From Arthrobacter_H rhombi (GTDB taxonomy: Bacteria; Actinomycetota; Actinomycetes; Actinomycetales; Micrococcaceae), in NCBI RefSeq assembly GCF_039526245.1, contig NZ_BAAAIV010000006.1, forward strand, positions 1 to 64,000: a stretch of DNA of 64,000 nucleotides, given 5' to 3'. Both the position numbers and the translations under genes were made by a program. The notes under the pieces were generated by a model. The model made no database searches and was not told the DNA's origin. It saw only the letters and a program-made list of their open reading frames with translations. Positions 8,245 through 16,909 of this stretch are shown here, piece after piece; position 1 is the first letter of the stretch; each line of letters opens with the position of its first letter.

Positions 8245-8694
8245 ATGGCGGGCTGGCGGAAGTTGCCGGACACGCGGACACTGCTGGCCTTGCGGGCGCG
8301 CGGCATGACCCTGGCCGGCATTGCCGAGTTGTATGGGACGACCGAAAGCGGTGTCCAGCGGGCCCTGCATCGGGCGGAAGCGAACGTGGGACGGCGCACC
8401 TATCGGGACATCCTCCCGTGGGCCATCGATGCAACGCACCGCTCAACGGCCATCATGGGGCACATTCGCGTACTGGCCCGCCAGCGGTCCGGGCTCGAGG
8501 TGCCCGCATCGAGCCTGCTGGCCTTGCAGGCGTGGCTGGACTGGCTGGAGGAGAGCGGTCTGGTCCTGAACTACCACCCCGAGGCCCCGCCGAATCCGGC
8601 CTCGCGCACCGGGGGTTTCTACTATATGGATCGCCGCCCCGACGATGAATGGATCATCCGCCAACCGGTCCTCGACAATCCCGGCGGCGAGTAG
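8245..8694 (+). CDS. Orphan helix-turn-helix protein, unknown function
   Basis: The 149-aa protein begins at ATG 8245, 6 nt after a strong GGGGAG site. Residues ~9-45 (TRTLLALRARGMTLAGIAELYGTTESGVQRALHR, cited here in parts as TLAGIAELYG and ESGVQRALHR) look like a resolvase- or sigma-type helix-turn-helix with a charged recognition helix. The remainder has no recognised domain; it contains SSLLALQAWLDWLEES and a Trp/Tyr-rich C-terminus (GGFYYMDRRPDDEWIIRQP). It stands alone between two tRNA genes, preceded by a 42-bp palindrome. A DNA-binding, possibly self-regulating role is inferred; origin from a phage or other element beside a tRNA is possible but no integrase or attachment repeat is seen. 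Confidence 0.7.
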   Translation: MAGWRKLPDTRTLLALRARGMTLAGIAELYGTTESGVQRALHRAEANVGRRTYRDILPWAIDATHRSTAIMGHIRVLARQRSGLEVPASSLLALQAWLDWLEESGLVLNYHPEAPPNPASRTGGFYYMDRRPDDEWIIRQPVLDNPGGE

Positions 8695-8784
8695 ACCACA
8701 GCCGCCCTCTGGACGCCGATGGATCAGGCTTCCAACAATTAGTTGTTCGGCGCGGATTCTGCGTAAACTAGCCACTGCACCAAT

Positions 8785-8860
<76 letters not shown>

Positions 8861-8945
8861 TCTGAACCTTCAGTCCCGTGAGCTTCATCTGCGGGGGCAA
8901 GTGTGCAGTTTCGTATCAGCCCAGATCATTCAGGAGAGCTACGTA

Positions 8946-10295
8946 GTGAAGAGCGCCGTCGAAAACCTCACGCCCACCCGGGTCAAGCTCAATGTCGAGG
9001 TTCCCCTCACCGAATTGCAGCCGAACATCGACGCGGCCTACAAGTCCATCGCGGAGCAGATCAACGTCCCGGGCTTCCGCAAGGGCAAGGTCCCGAACCG
9101 CCTGATCGACCAGCGCGTCGGCCGCGGCTACGTGCTGGAGACCGCGATCAACGACGGCATGAACGGCTTCTACCAGGAAGCCGTCAGCCAGGCCGAGATC
9201 GTTCCGCTCTCCCGCCCCGAGGTCGACATCACGGAGGTCCCCGAGCCGACCGCCACCGAGGGCAACCTCGTGTTCAACGTCGAGATCGACATCCGTCCGA
9301 AGATCGAGCTCCCGGAGTACTCCGGCCTCGAGGTCCAGGTCGACGCGGTGGAGGCCACCGAGGCCGACGTCGAGACCGCACTGGACGAGCTGCGCGGGCG
9401 CTTCGGCACCCTGAAGGTCGTCGACCGCCCGGTTGCGGACAATGACTTCATCACCTTGGACCTGACGGCAGCCGTCGGCGACACCGAGGTCGACACCGCC
9501 ACCGACCTGTCCTACCAGGTCGGCTCGGGCACCATGCTCGAGGGACTGGACGAGGCAGTCACCGGCCTCTCGGCCGATGAGGATGCCACGTTCGAGACCA
9601 AGCTGGCCGGTGGCGAGCACGCCGGCGAGACCGCCCAGGTGAAGGTCGTCGTCAAGGCCGTCAAGGAGCGCGAGCTTCCGGTCGCCGATGACGAGTTCGC
9701 CCAGCTGGCCTCCGAATTCGACACCATCGCTGAGCTGCGCGAGGACCTGACCAAGCAGGCCGCCGACTCCAAGGTCGTCGAGCAGGGTGTCCAGGCACGC
9801 GACAAGGTCATGGACAAGCTCACCGAGCTCATCTCCGTGCCGGTTCCCGAGTCGGTCATCACCGAACAGGTCGAGCAGCACTTCGAACAGGGTGGTGGCA
9901 ACCCCGGCGAGGAGCACGACACCGAGGAGCACCGCGCCGAGGTTAAGACCAACACCGAGCGCGCCTTCCAGAACGAGATCATCCTCGATGAGATCGCTGA
10001 GAAGGAAGAAATCGGCGTCGAGCAGTCAGAGCTCATCGACTACATCGTGCAGTCCTCGAGCCAGTACGGCATGGACCCGAACCAGTTCGCGCAGATGCTG
10101 GACGGTGCCGGACAGGTCCCGATGATGATCGGCGAGGTACGCCGCCGCAAGGCGCTGGCCAAGGTCCTCGAATTCGCCAAGGTCACCGACACCAACGGCA
10201 AGGACGTCGACCTCACCGACTTCGTCCGCCCGGCCGGCGAAGCAGAAGAGTCGGCCTCCTCGGCTTCCTCCGCATCCGCGGACTCGGCCGAGTAG
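8946..10295 (+). CDS. tig: Trigger factor, ribosome-associated chaperone and PPIase
   Basis: The 449-aa protein is trigger factor, which binds near the ribosomal exit tunnel through L23 and folds nascent chains. The ribosome-binding signature GFRKGKVPNRL is near residues 44-54. The FKBP-like PPIase domain follows in the middle (about 150-245), then the helical C-terminal chaperone arms. The tail is Ser/Ala/Glu-rich and probably disordered. The GTG at 8946 is preceded by AGGAG at 9 nt and begins VKSAVENLTPTRVKL, as in actinobacterial homologues. tig heads the conserved tig-clpP1-clpP2-clpX block but has its own terminator. Confidence 0.97.
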   Translation: MKSAVENLTPTRVKLNVEVPLTELQPNIDAAYKSIAEQINVPGFRKGKVPNRLIDQRVGRGYVLETAINDGMNGFYQEAVSQAEIVPLSRPEVDITEVPEPTATEGNLVFNVEIDIRPKIELPEYSGLEVQVDAVEATEADVETALDELRGRFGTLKVVDRPVADNDFITLDLTAAVGDTEVDTATDLSYQVGSGTMLEGLDEAVTGLSADEDATFETKLAGGEHAGETAQVKVVVKAVKERELPVADDEFAQLASEFDTIAELREDLTKQAADSKVVEQGVQARDKVMDKLTELISVPVPESVITEQVEQHFEQGGGNPGEEHDTEEHRAEVKTNTERAFQNEIILDEIAEKEEIGVEQSELIDYIVQSSSQYGMDPNQFAQMLDGAGQVPMMIGEVRRRKALAKVLEFAKVTDTNGKDVDLTDFVRPAGEAEESASSASSASADSAE

Positions 10296-10329
10296 CAGAA
10301 CGAGACCACGGCAGTCATTGAGACTGCCC

Positions 10330-10368
10330 GGCGGGATTGCCCTCAGGGGTGGTCCCGCCGTCGTTTTT
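10330..10368 (+). terminator. Intrinsic terminator of tig
   Basis: Arms GGCGGGA (10330-10336) and TCCCGCC (10353-10359) form a hairpin followed by a run of five T (10364-10368), which separates tig from the clpP operon. Confidence 0.85.
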
Positions 10369-10418
10369 AAGCCGTGGGCACCTGGTTTTAAGCCAACGGC
10401 GATGCCCGAATCCCGGGG

Positions 10419-10436
10419 TATGCGCCGTCAGCGAAC
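10419..10436 (+). promoter_or_regulatory. Candidate ClgR box upstream of clpP1P2
   Basis: The site CGCCGTCAGCGAAC (10423-10436) matches the CGC-N5-GCG core and the 3' flank of the ClgR operator known from corynebacteria, with two mismatches to the full consensus as I recall it. It lies about 120 bp before clpP1, in the 259-bp region where a clp operon promoter is expected. ClgR activates clp genes in related actinobacteria. No clgR gene is in this window. Confidence 0.4.
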
Positions 10437-10554
10437 AGCAGATGATCCCACGGGCCGCAGGCGTTGGGACTGCAGTAGTGTCAAGGAAAGCAAGCGCTAC
10501 CGTACGTGGCTGGATCAGCCACGGCGCATGGCACCCATGGAGAGGTATTCGAAA

Positions 10555-11175
10555 ATGACGACGGAATCCCACACCCCGAAGATGGCCTCGGTTGATCCGG
10601 CCAGTCGCGAGGACTACATCTACAACCGGCTCCTCAAGGAGCGCATCATCTGGCTCGGCTCGGAAGTGAGCGATGAGTCGGCCAATGCGATCTCCTCCCA
10701 GCTGCTGTTGCTCTCCGCCGAGGATCCCGATAAGGACATCTACCTGTACATCAACTCGCCCGGTGGTTCGATCACCGCCGGCATGGCGATCTACGACACG
10801 ATGAACTACATCCCCAACGACGTTGTCACCGTGGCCACCGGCCTGGCCGCGTCGATGGGGCAGTTCCTGCTCTCCTCCGGCACCAAGGGCAAGCGCTACG
10901 CGACCCCCAACGCCCGTATCCTCATGCACCAGCCATCCGGCGGCATCGGCGGCACGGCATCGGACATCCGCATCCAGGCGGAACTGATCCTGCACATGAA
11001 GAAGGTCATGTCCGAGCTCACCGCCGAACAGACCGGCCAGTCGCTGGAGACGATCCTGAAGGACAACGACCGCGACAAGTGGTTCACCGCAACCGACGCC
11101 CTCGAATACGGCTTCTTCGACCACATCGCCCAGAGCTCCGTTTCGGTGTCCGGTGGCGGCGGGGTCAAGAACTAG
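10555..11175 (+). CDS. clpP1: ATP-dependent Clp protease proteolytic subunit 1
   Basis: The 206-aa protein is a ClpP serine peptidase with the catalytic triad Ser100 (LAASMGQF), His125 (MHQPSGG) and Asp174 (NDRDKW). The ATG at 10555 follows GGAGAGG and starts MTTESHTPK. Actinobacteria make mixed tetradecamers of ClpP1 and ClpP2; the paired gene clpP2 starts 44 bp downstream. The protease degrades misfolded and tagged proteins delivered by ClpX or ClpC. Confidence 0.97.
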   Translation: MTTESHTPKMASVDPASREDYIYNRLLKERIIWLGSEVSDESANAISSQLLLLSAEDPDKDIYLYINSPGGSITAGMAIYDTMNYIPNDVVTVATGLAASMGQFLLSSGTKGKRYATPNARILMHQPSGGIGGTASDIRIQAELILHMKKVMSELTAEQTGQSLETILKDNDRDKWFTATDALEYGFFDHIAQSSVSVSGGGGVKN

Positions 11176-11219
11176 CCATCCAGCCGACGAGCACCCCCAC
11201 AGATCCCCAGGAGAAGAAC

Positions 11220-11882
11220 ATGAATTTCAACGGCTACGAAGGCACTGCAGGCGAGATGCCGTCCGCACGCTACATCCTGCCCCAGTTCGAAGAGCGCACC
11301 CCCTACGGCTTCAAGCGCCAGGACCCCTACGCGAAGCTGTTCGAGGACCGCATCGTCTTCCTCGGCGCGCAAGTCGATGACGCGTCCGCCGACGACGTGA
11401 TGGCCCAGCTGCTGGTCCTCGAGTCGATGGATCCCGAGCGCGACATCACCTTGTACATCAACTCACCCGGTGGCTCCTTCACCGCCATGACGGCGATCTA
11501 CGACACGATGCTGTTCGTGCGTCCCGAGATCCAGACCGTTTGCCTGGGCCAGGCCGCCAGCGCCGCAGCCGTGCTGCTCGCCGCCGGTGCCCCCGGCAAG
11601 CGCCTGGCGCTGCCGAACGCCCGCGTGCTGATCCACCAGCCCGCGATGGGCGGCGGGGAGCGGGGCACGGCCACCGACCTGCAGATCCAGGCCGAAGAGG
11701 TCATGCGCATGCGCAGCTGGTTGGAGACCACCCTGGCCGAGCACAGCAACAAGGATGCAGCCCAGGTCGGCGAGGACATCGAGCGCGACCTGTTCATGAC
11801 TGCCGCCGGGGCCAAGGAATACGGCCTGATCGACGAGGTGCTCAGCCCCCGCAAGATCAAGCCGCAGGCCATCAGCAGCTAG
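11220..11882 (+). CDS. clpP2: ATP-dependent Clp protease proteolytic subunit 2
   Basis: The 220-aa second ClpP paralogue has the triad Ser114 (GQAASAAAV), His139 (IHQPAMGG) and Asp190 (DIERDLF). It has a ~20-residue N-terminal extension (MNFNGYEGTAGEMPSARYIL) relative to ClpP1, probably a propeptide or axial segment as in other actinobacterial ClpP2. The ATG at 11220 follows AGGAGAAG. In mycobacterial and streptomycete pairs the ClpP2 face docks the ATPase; by synteny and similarity the same is likely here. Confidence 0.97.
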   Translation: MNFNGYEGTAGEMPSARYILPQFEERTPYGFKRQDPYAKLFEDRIVFLGAQVDDASADDVMAQLLVLESMDPERDITLYINSPGGSFTAMTAIYDTMLFVRPEIQTVCLGQAASAAAVLLAAGAPGKRLALPNARVLIHQPAMGGGERGTATDLQIQAEEVMRMRSWLETTLAEHSNKDAAQVGEDIERDLFMTAAGAKEYGLIDEVLSPRKIKPQAISS

Positions 11883-11890
11883 CGGTATCG

Positions 11891-11932
11891 ACCGGGCGTC
11901 CCACAGGTTTTTCGCACCACGGGACGCCCGGT
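11891..11932. terminator. Hairpin between clpP2 and clpX
   Basis: Perfect 12-bp arms ACCGGGCGTCCC (11891-11902) and its complement (11921-11932) surround an 18-nt loop containing five T. No T tract follows the hairpin, so it could be a weak terminator, an attenuator that lowers clpX expression relative to clpP1P2, or an RNA-stability element. Confidence 0.55.
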
Positions 11933-12030
11933 CCACTATTCTGTCGGTCACCTCACCTAGAGTTGAAGGTAGACCTTTTCCGTGGGGCGTCCGCCGCACG
12001 GTTCCAGCACCACGTAAGGGGAAGAACACC

Positions 12031-13323
12031 ATGGCTCGTATGGGTGAAAGCTCCGACCTGCTCAAGTGTTCCTTCTGCGGCAAAAGCCAAAAGCAGGTAC
12101 GCAAGCTCATCGCCGGCCCTGGCGTCTACATCTGCACCGAGTGCATCGAACTGTGCAACGAACTGATGGAGGAGGAACTGGCCGAGATCGAGGCCGGCCC
12201 CGACTTCGAGCTGCCGCGCCCCCGTGAGATCTTTGATTCCCTGCAGGAATACGTGATCGGCCAGGAAGGTGCCAAGCGCTCCCTCGCCGTGGCGGTGTAC
12301 AACCACTACAAGCGCATCCAGGCCGGATCGGGATCCTCTGCCGCCGCGCAGCTCAGCGACGTCGACTCCCTGGACGACGTCGAGGTCTCCAAGTCGAACA
12401 TCCTGCTGATCGGCCCCACCGGCTGCGGCAAGACCTACCTGGCCCAGACCCTGGCCCGCCGGTTGAACGTGCCCTTCGCGGTCGCCGATGCCACCGCGCT
12501 GACCGAAGCCGGCTATGTGGGCGAGGACGTCGAGAACATCCTGCTCAAGCTGATCCAGGCCGCTGACTACGACGTCAAGAAGGCCGAGCAGGGCATCATC
12601 TACATCGACGAGATCGACAAGATCTCGCGCAAGTCGGAGAACCCCTCCATCACCCGCGACGTCTCGGGCGAGGGTGTCCAGCAGGCCCTGCTGAAGATCC
12701 TCGAGGGCACGGTCGCCTCGGTGCCGCCGCAGGGCGGACGCAAGCACCCGCATCAGGAATTCATCCAGATCGACACCTCCAACGTGCTGTTCATCGTCGC
12801 CGGCGCGTTCGCCGGGCTCGAGGAGATCATCGGCTCCCGCGCCGGCCAGAAGGGCATCGGTTTCGGCGCACCGCTGACCGCCTTGAAGTCGGAGGCCGCA
12901 GCCTACGCGGACGTCCGTCCCGAGGACCTGCTGAAGTTCGGGCTCATTCCCGAATTCATCGGCCGGTTGCCGGTCATCACGACGGTGGAGAACCTGGACC
13001 GCGAATCGCTGATCAAGATCCTGACCGAGCCGAAGAACGCCCTGGTCAAGCAGTACCAGAAGATGTTCCGCATCGACGGCGTGGAACTGACCTTTGAGAC
13101 GGATGCCCTCGAGGCGATCGCCGACATGGCCCTGGAACGTGGCACCGGTGCCCGTGGTCTGCGGGCCATCCTGGAGGAGACGCTGGCCGCGATCATGTTC
13201 GACCTGCCCGGCCGTGAGGACATCGCCGAGGTCGTCATCACCGCCGACGTCGTCCACAAGGTCGGGGAGCCGACGCTGATCTCCAGCGAGGTCGTGACGA
13301 AGCGGCGGAATAAGTCCGCCTGA
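12031..13323 (+). CDS. clpX: ATP-dependent Clp protease ATP-binding subunit ClpX
   Basis: The 430-aa AAA+ unfoldase feeds substrates to ClpP. The N-terminal zinc-binding domain uses Cys13, Cys16, Cys35 and Cys38. Walker A GPTGCGKT is at 128-135 and Walker B around IIYIDEIDK near 189-197. The pore loop GYVGEDVE follows shortly after Walker A. An IGF-like ClpP-docking loop appears as KGIGFGAP. The ATG at 12031 follows AAGGGGAAG. Its separation from clpP2 by a 148-bp gap with a hairpin suggests it can be regulated apart. Confidence 0.98.
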   Translation: MARMGESSDLLKCSFCGKSQKQVRKLIAGPGVYICTECIELCNELMEEELAEIEAGPDFELPRPREIFDSLQEYVIGQEGAKRSLAVAVYNHYKRIQAGSGSSAAAQLSDVDSLDDVEVSKSNILLIGPTGCGKTYLAQTLARRLNVPFAVADATALTEAGYVGEDVENILLKLIQAADYDVKKAEQGIIYIDEIDKISRKSENPSITRDVSGEGVQQALLKILEGTVASVPPQGGRKHPHQEFIQIDTSNVLFIVAGAFAGLEEIIGSRAGQKGIGFGAPLTALKSEAAAYADVRPEDLLKFGLIPEFIGRLPVITTVENLDRESLIKILTEPKNALVKQYQKMFRIDGVELTFETDALEAIADMALERGTGARGLRAILEETLAAIMFDLPGREDIAEVVITADVVHKVGEPTLISSEVVTKRRNKSA

Positions 13324-13396
13324 TCGGATCGTTGTACTGGATGGGTCCGGCGACGCCGCGGCCCATCTGACTTTCGCCCACTTCAGGAGGATCCAC

Positions 13397-14038
13397 ATGT
13401 CCGAGAAAACGTCCGTTGACTTCTGGTTCGACCCGATCTGCCCGTTCGCCTGGGCTACCTCGCGGTGGATCCTCGAGGTCGAGAAGGTCCGCGACATCAG
13501 CGTCAACTGGCATGTTATGAGCCTGGCCGTCCTCAATGAGGACAAGGACGTCGACGAGGACTACCGCAAGGGCCTGGAAAGCGCGTGGGGGCCGGTACGC
13601 GTGATCATCGCCGCCGCCGCTGCCCACGGCACCGAGGTGGTCGGCCGGCTCTACACCGCGATGGGCGAGCTCATTCACTACGAAGGCGTCAAGGACCGCG
13701 CCGAGGTCATCGAGCGTGCCCTCGAACGCGTCGGGCTGCCGGCCGAACTGATCCAGGCCGCGGAAACCGATGCCCACGACGCAGCGCTGCGTGCCAGCCA
13801 CGAGGAAGGCATCTCGAAGGTGGGCCAGGACGTCGGCACCCCCGTCGTCGCCCTCAACGGCACCGCCTTCTTCGGCCCCGTCATCACCCGGGTTCCGTCC
13901 GGCGAGGAAGCAGGACGCCTGTTCGACGCCTCCGTGACGTTGGCTTCGTTCCCCTACTTCTTCGAGATCAAGCGCAGCCGGACCGAAATGCCGCAGTTCG
14001 AGCAGGCCACGCAGCACGCGGAGTCCAACGCCTCCTAA
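13397..14038 (+). CDS. DsbA-fold mycothiol-dependent nitroreductase homologue (Rv2466c type) with altered active site
   Basis: The 213-aa protein aligns over its length, from memory, with mycobacterial Rv2466c, a thioredoxin-fold oxidoreductase with a DsbA helical insert that works with mycothiol and activates nitro-prodrugs. Shared blocks include SRWILEVEKVRDI, YTAMGELIH, VGQDVGTP and AFFGPV. The active site here reads Cys15-Pro-Phe-Ala18 rather than CPWC, so the resolving Cys is missing and only a monothiol mechanism with mycothiol seems possible. AGGAGGA precedes the ATG. In mycobacteria the gene is near rpiB and pepN; here it follows clpX. Confidence 0.85.
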   Translation: MSEKTSVDFWFDPICPFAWATSRWILEVEKVRDISVNWHVMSLAVLNEDKDVDEDYRKGLESAWGPVRVIIAAAAAHGTEVVGRLYTAMGELIHYEGVKDRAEVIERALERVGLPAELIQAAETDAHDAALRASHEEGISKVGQDVGTPVVALNGTAFFGPVITRVPSGEEAGRLFDASVTLASFPYFFEIKRSRTEMPQFEQATQHAESNAS

Positions 14039-14071
14039 GGCCCGCACCGGTTCCTGACCGGTAGTGCAGCA

Positions 14072-14150
14072 GACATGGAGCGGGCNNNNNNNNNNNNNNN
14101 NNNNNNNNNNNNNNNNNNNNNNNNNNNNNNNNNNNNGCCCGCTCCATGTC
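14072..14150. terminator. Terminator-like hairpin interrupted by the assembly gap
   Basis: The bases flanking the run of N form a perfect 14-bp inverted repeat: GACATGGAGCGGGC (14072-14085) and GCCCGCTCCATGTC (14137-14150). It lies between two convergent genes, where a bidirectional terminator is expected. The true loop is probably short and the gap length of 51 arbitrary. Confidence 0.6.
14086..14136. other. Assembly gap (51 N)
   Basis: Unknown bases. The gap falls in non-coding sequence between the DsbA-fold gene and valS, so neither gene is damaged as far as can be seen. Confidence 0.99.
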
Positions 14151-14164
14151 CGGGTCCGGTGAGG

Positions 14165-16792
14165 CTAGCCCTGGGCGGGTTCCTCGGCCGGAGCCAGCAC
14201 GACGTCGGAGACCAGTAGTTCCGCGCCATCGGCGCGGAGCTCCAGCTCCAGGGCGTTGCCGGCAGCCAAGAGATCGCCGAGCCCCGCGCGGACCTGTGCG
14301 ATCACCGCTTCCGGGCCACTGACGACGCCGGACAGCACCTGGGTGCGTTGCTTCACCTTCGCCTCCGACTTCGACTTGCGGATACCCCCGAGGGCAGCGC
14401 CGACGGTCGGCAGCACGGCGGTGTCGGCGCCCTCGACGGCACCGGCAAGGTGGCCGTTGGTGGGCCAGCTGGCGCGGTGTACCGATCCGGCACGCCACCA
14501 GCCCCAGACCTCTTCGGTGGCGAAGGGCAGGAACGGCGCGAACAGGCGCAGCACGGCATCCAAGGTGGTGGCCAGGGCGGCCAGCACCGACGCCTGCTCC
14601 TCCTCGCCGCGGGCACCGTAGGCGCGGTCCTTGACGAGCTCGACGTAGTCGTCGGTGAACGACCAGAAGAAGGACTCGACGATGTCCAGGGCGCGCGCGT
14701 AGTCGTAGGACGCGAAGGCCCGGTCGGCCTCCTCGATGACCTCGGACAACCGTGCCAGCAGGGAGCGATCCAGGCCGTTCGTGACCAGGTGGGCATCGCC
14801 GTCGAGCACATTGGCCTCGGTGGCGCCCAGGTTCAGGACGAACTTGGAGGCGTTGAGGATCTTGATGGCCAGCCGGCGGCCGATCTTCATCTGCGCGACC
14901 TCGTAGGCGGTGTCGGCACCCAACTTGGCCGAGGCGGCCCAGTAGCGCACCGCGTCGGCGCCGAAGTCATTCAGGACATCGGTGGGGACGACGACGTTGC
15001 CCTTGGACTTGGACATCTTCTTGCGGTCCGGGTCCAGGATCCAGCCGGAGATCGCCGCATGCTTCCAGGGGACGCAGCCGTGCAGGGCATCGCCGCGCAC
15101 GGCGCTGGAGAAGAGCCAGGTGCGGATGATGTCGTGTCCCTGCGGACGCAGGTCGAAGGGGAAGACCTTGGCGAAGAACTCGTCGTCCCGGCTCCACCGG
15201 CCCACGATTTGCGGGGTCAGCGACGAGGTGGCCCAGGTATCCAGCACATCGGCGTCACCGGTGAATCCACCGGGTACATCACGCTGGTCGGCAGTGAAGC
15301 CCGGCGCGGCTTCGGCCACCGGGTCCACGGGCAGCTGTTCGTCGGCCGGCAGGATCGGGTGGTCGTAATCCGGATTGCCGGCGGTGTCCAAGGGGTACCA
15401 GACAGGGATCGGGACGCCGAAGAAGCGCTGGCGGGAGACCAGCCAGTCGCCGTTGAGCCCATTGACCCAGTTCGTGTAGCGCGAGCGCATGAACTCCGGG
15501 TGGAAGTCGATCTCCTGGCCGCGGCCGACCAGGCGGTCGCGCCGTTCGGCGTCACGGCCGCCATTGCGGATGTACCACTGGCGGGAACTGACGACCTCGA
15601 GGGGCTTGTCGCCCTTCTCGAAGAAGTTCACCGGGTGGGTGATCTTGCGTGGCTCGCCGTCGAGCAGCCCGGCCTCGGTGAGCATGCCGGCAACGGTTTC
15701 CTTGGCGGAGAACACGGTCTTGCCGGCGATCGCCGCGTAGGCCTCACGGCCGGCATCGGTGGTGATCCATTCCGGGGTATCGCCGATGACGCGGCCGTCG
15801 CGGCCGATGATGGCACGGGTCGGCAGCTGCAGCTCGCGCCACCAGGTCACGTCGGTCAGGTCACCGAAGGTGCAGACCATCGCGATGCCCGAGCCCTTGT
15901 CGGCCTTGGCCAACGGGTGCGGGTGGACCTCGACCTCGACGCCGAACAGCGGGGACGTGACCTTCTGGCCGAACAACGGCTGGTAGCGTTCGTCATCCGG
16001 GTTGGCCACGAGGCCAGCGCAGGCGGCCAGCAGTTCGGGGCGGGTCGTCTCGATGAAGATCTGCGTGCCGTCTTCGGCGAAGAACGGGTAGCGGTAGTAG
16101 GCGCCGGCGACCTCGCGGTCCTCCAGCTCCGCCTGGGCCACCGCGGTGCGGAACGTGACATCCCACAGCGTGGGCGCCTCGGCCATGTAGGCGTCGCCGT
16201 CGGTGAGGTTCTTCAGGAAGGCGCGCTGGGACACGGCACGTGAGGTGTCATCGATGGTGCGGTAGGTCAGGTTCCAGTCGACGGAGAGGCCGAGCGTGCT
16301 GAACAGGTGCTCGAAGACCTTTTCGTCCTCGACGGCGAGCTCCTCGCAGAGCTCGATGAAGTTGCGGCGGGAGACCTGGTCCCAGTCGCGCTGGTTCTTC
16401 GCCGGGGTGGCGGGCGGCCGGTAGTCGGCGTCGTAGGCGATCTTCGGGTCGCAGCGCACGCCGTAGTAGTTCTGCACGCGGCGTTCGGTGGGCAGGCCGT
16501 TGTCGTCCCAGCCCATCGGGTAGAAGACGTTCTTCCCGGTCATGCGCTGGTAGCGCGCCAACACGTCGGTCTGCGTGTAGGAGAACATGTGTCCCACGTG
16601 CAGTGATCCGGACGCCGTCGGCGGGGGGGTGTCGATCGAGTAGACCGATTCGCGGGTGGTCTCGGGGTTGAATGCGTAGGTCCCCTCCTCGCGCCACCGC
16701 TGTCCGAGCCTCTCCTCGAGGCCCTCCAGCGCCGGCTTGTCGGGGACGGAAACGGTTGCGGGCGTGTCTGTGCCCAAGTTCTGTTCAGCCAT
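14165..16792 (-). CDS. valS: Valyl-tRNA synthetase
   Basis: The 875-aa class I synthetase charges tRNA-Val. The HIGH motif appears as HVGH (SGSLHVGHMFSY) near residue 50 and the KMSKS motif as KKMSKSKGN. An editing CP1 domain lies between them, and the anticodon-binding helical domain and a C-terminal region follow. The start at 16792 (MAEQNLGTD) is preferred because a GGGAGA ribosome site lies 9-10 nt upstream; an in-frame ATG at 16801 would be almost on top of that site. In mycobacteria valS precedes folC; here ileS occupies that place and valS points the other way. Confidence 0.96.
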   Translation of the reverse strand: MAEQNLGTDTPATVSVPDKPALEGLEERLGQRWREEGTYAFNPETTRESVYSIDTPPPTASGSLHVGHMFSYTQTDVLARYQRMTGKNVFYPMGWDDNGLPTERRVQNYYGVRCDPKIAYDADYRPPATPAKNQRDWDQVSRRNFIELCEELAVEDEKVFEHLFSTLGLSVDWNLTYRTIDDTSRAVSQRAFLKNLTDGDAYMAEAPTLWDVTFRTAVAQAELEDREVAGAYYRYPFFAEDGTQIFIETTRPELLAACAGLVANPDDERYQPLFGQKVTSPLFGVEVEVHPHPLAKADKGSGIAMVCTFGDLTDVTWWRELQLPTRAIIGRDGRVIGDTPEWITTDAGREAYAAIAGKTVFSAKETVAGMLTEAGLLDGEPRKITHPVNFFEKGDKPLEVVSSRQWYIRNGGRDAERRDRLVGRGQEIDFHPEFMRSRYTNWVNGLNGDWLVSRQRFFGVPIPVWYPLDTAGNPDYDHPILPADEQLPVDPVAEAAPGFTADQRDVPGGFTGDADVLDTWATSSLTPQIVGRWSRDDEFFAKVFPFDLRPQGHDIIRTWLFSSAVRGDALHGCVPWKHAAISGWILDPDRKKMSKSKGNVVVPTDVLNDFGADAVRYWAASAKLGADTAYEVAQMKIGRRLAIKILNASKFVLNLGATEANVLDGDAHLVTNGLDRSLLARLSEVIEEADRAFASYDYARALDIVESFFWSFTDDYVELVKDRAYGARGEEEQASVLAALATTLDAVLRLFAPFLPFATEEVWGWWRAGSVHRASWPTNGHLAGAVEGADTAVLPTVGAALGGIRKSKSEAKVKQRTQVLSGVVSGPEAVIAQVRAGLGDLLAAGNALELELRADGAELLVSDVVLAPAEEPAQG

Positions 16793-16909
16793 GTCAGCCA
16801 TTCTCCCATGTTGCCGCGCCGGACTCGACCCGGGCCCGGCGCCGGCACGCTTCTCCACACCTTGGTGCGCACCGCCCCACACGGGGTCCTTTCGGCCTAC
16901 CATCGGGAC

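Noticed and set aside
14348..16243. A 631-codon open frame on the plus strand opposite valS
   Set aside because: It is the antisense shadow of a high-GC gene: Gly/Val/Asp-rich, no ribosome site, no family, and valS fully explains the region.
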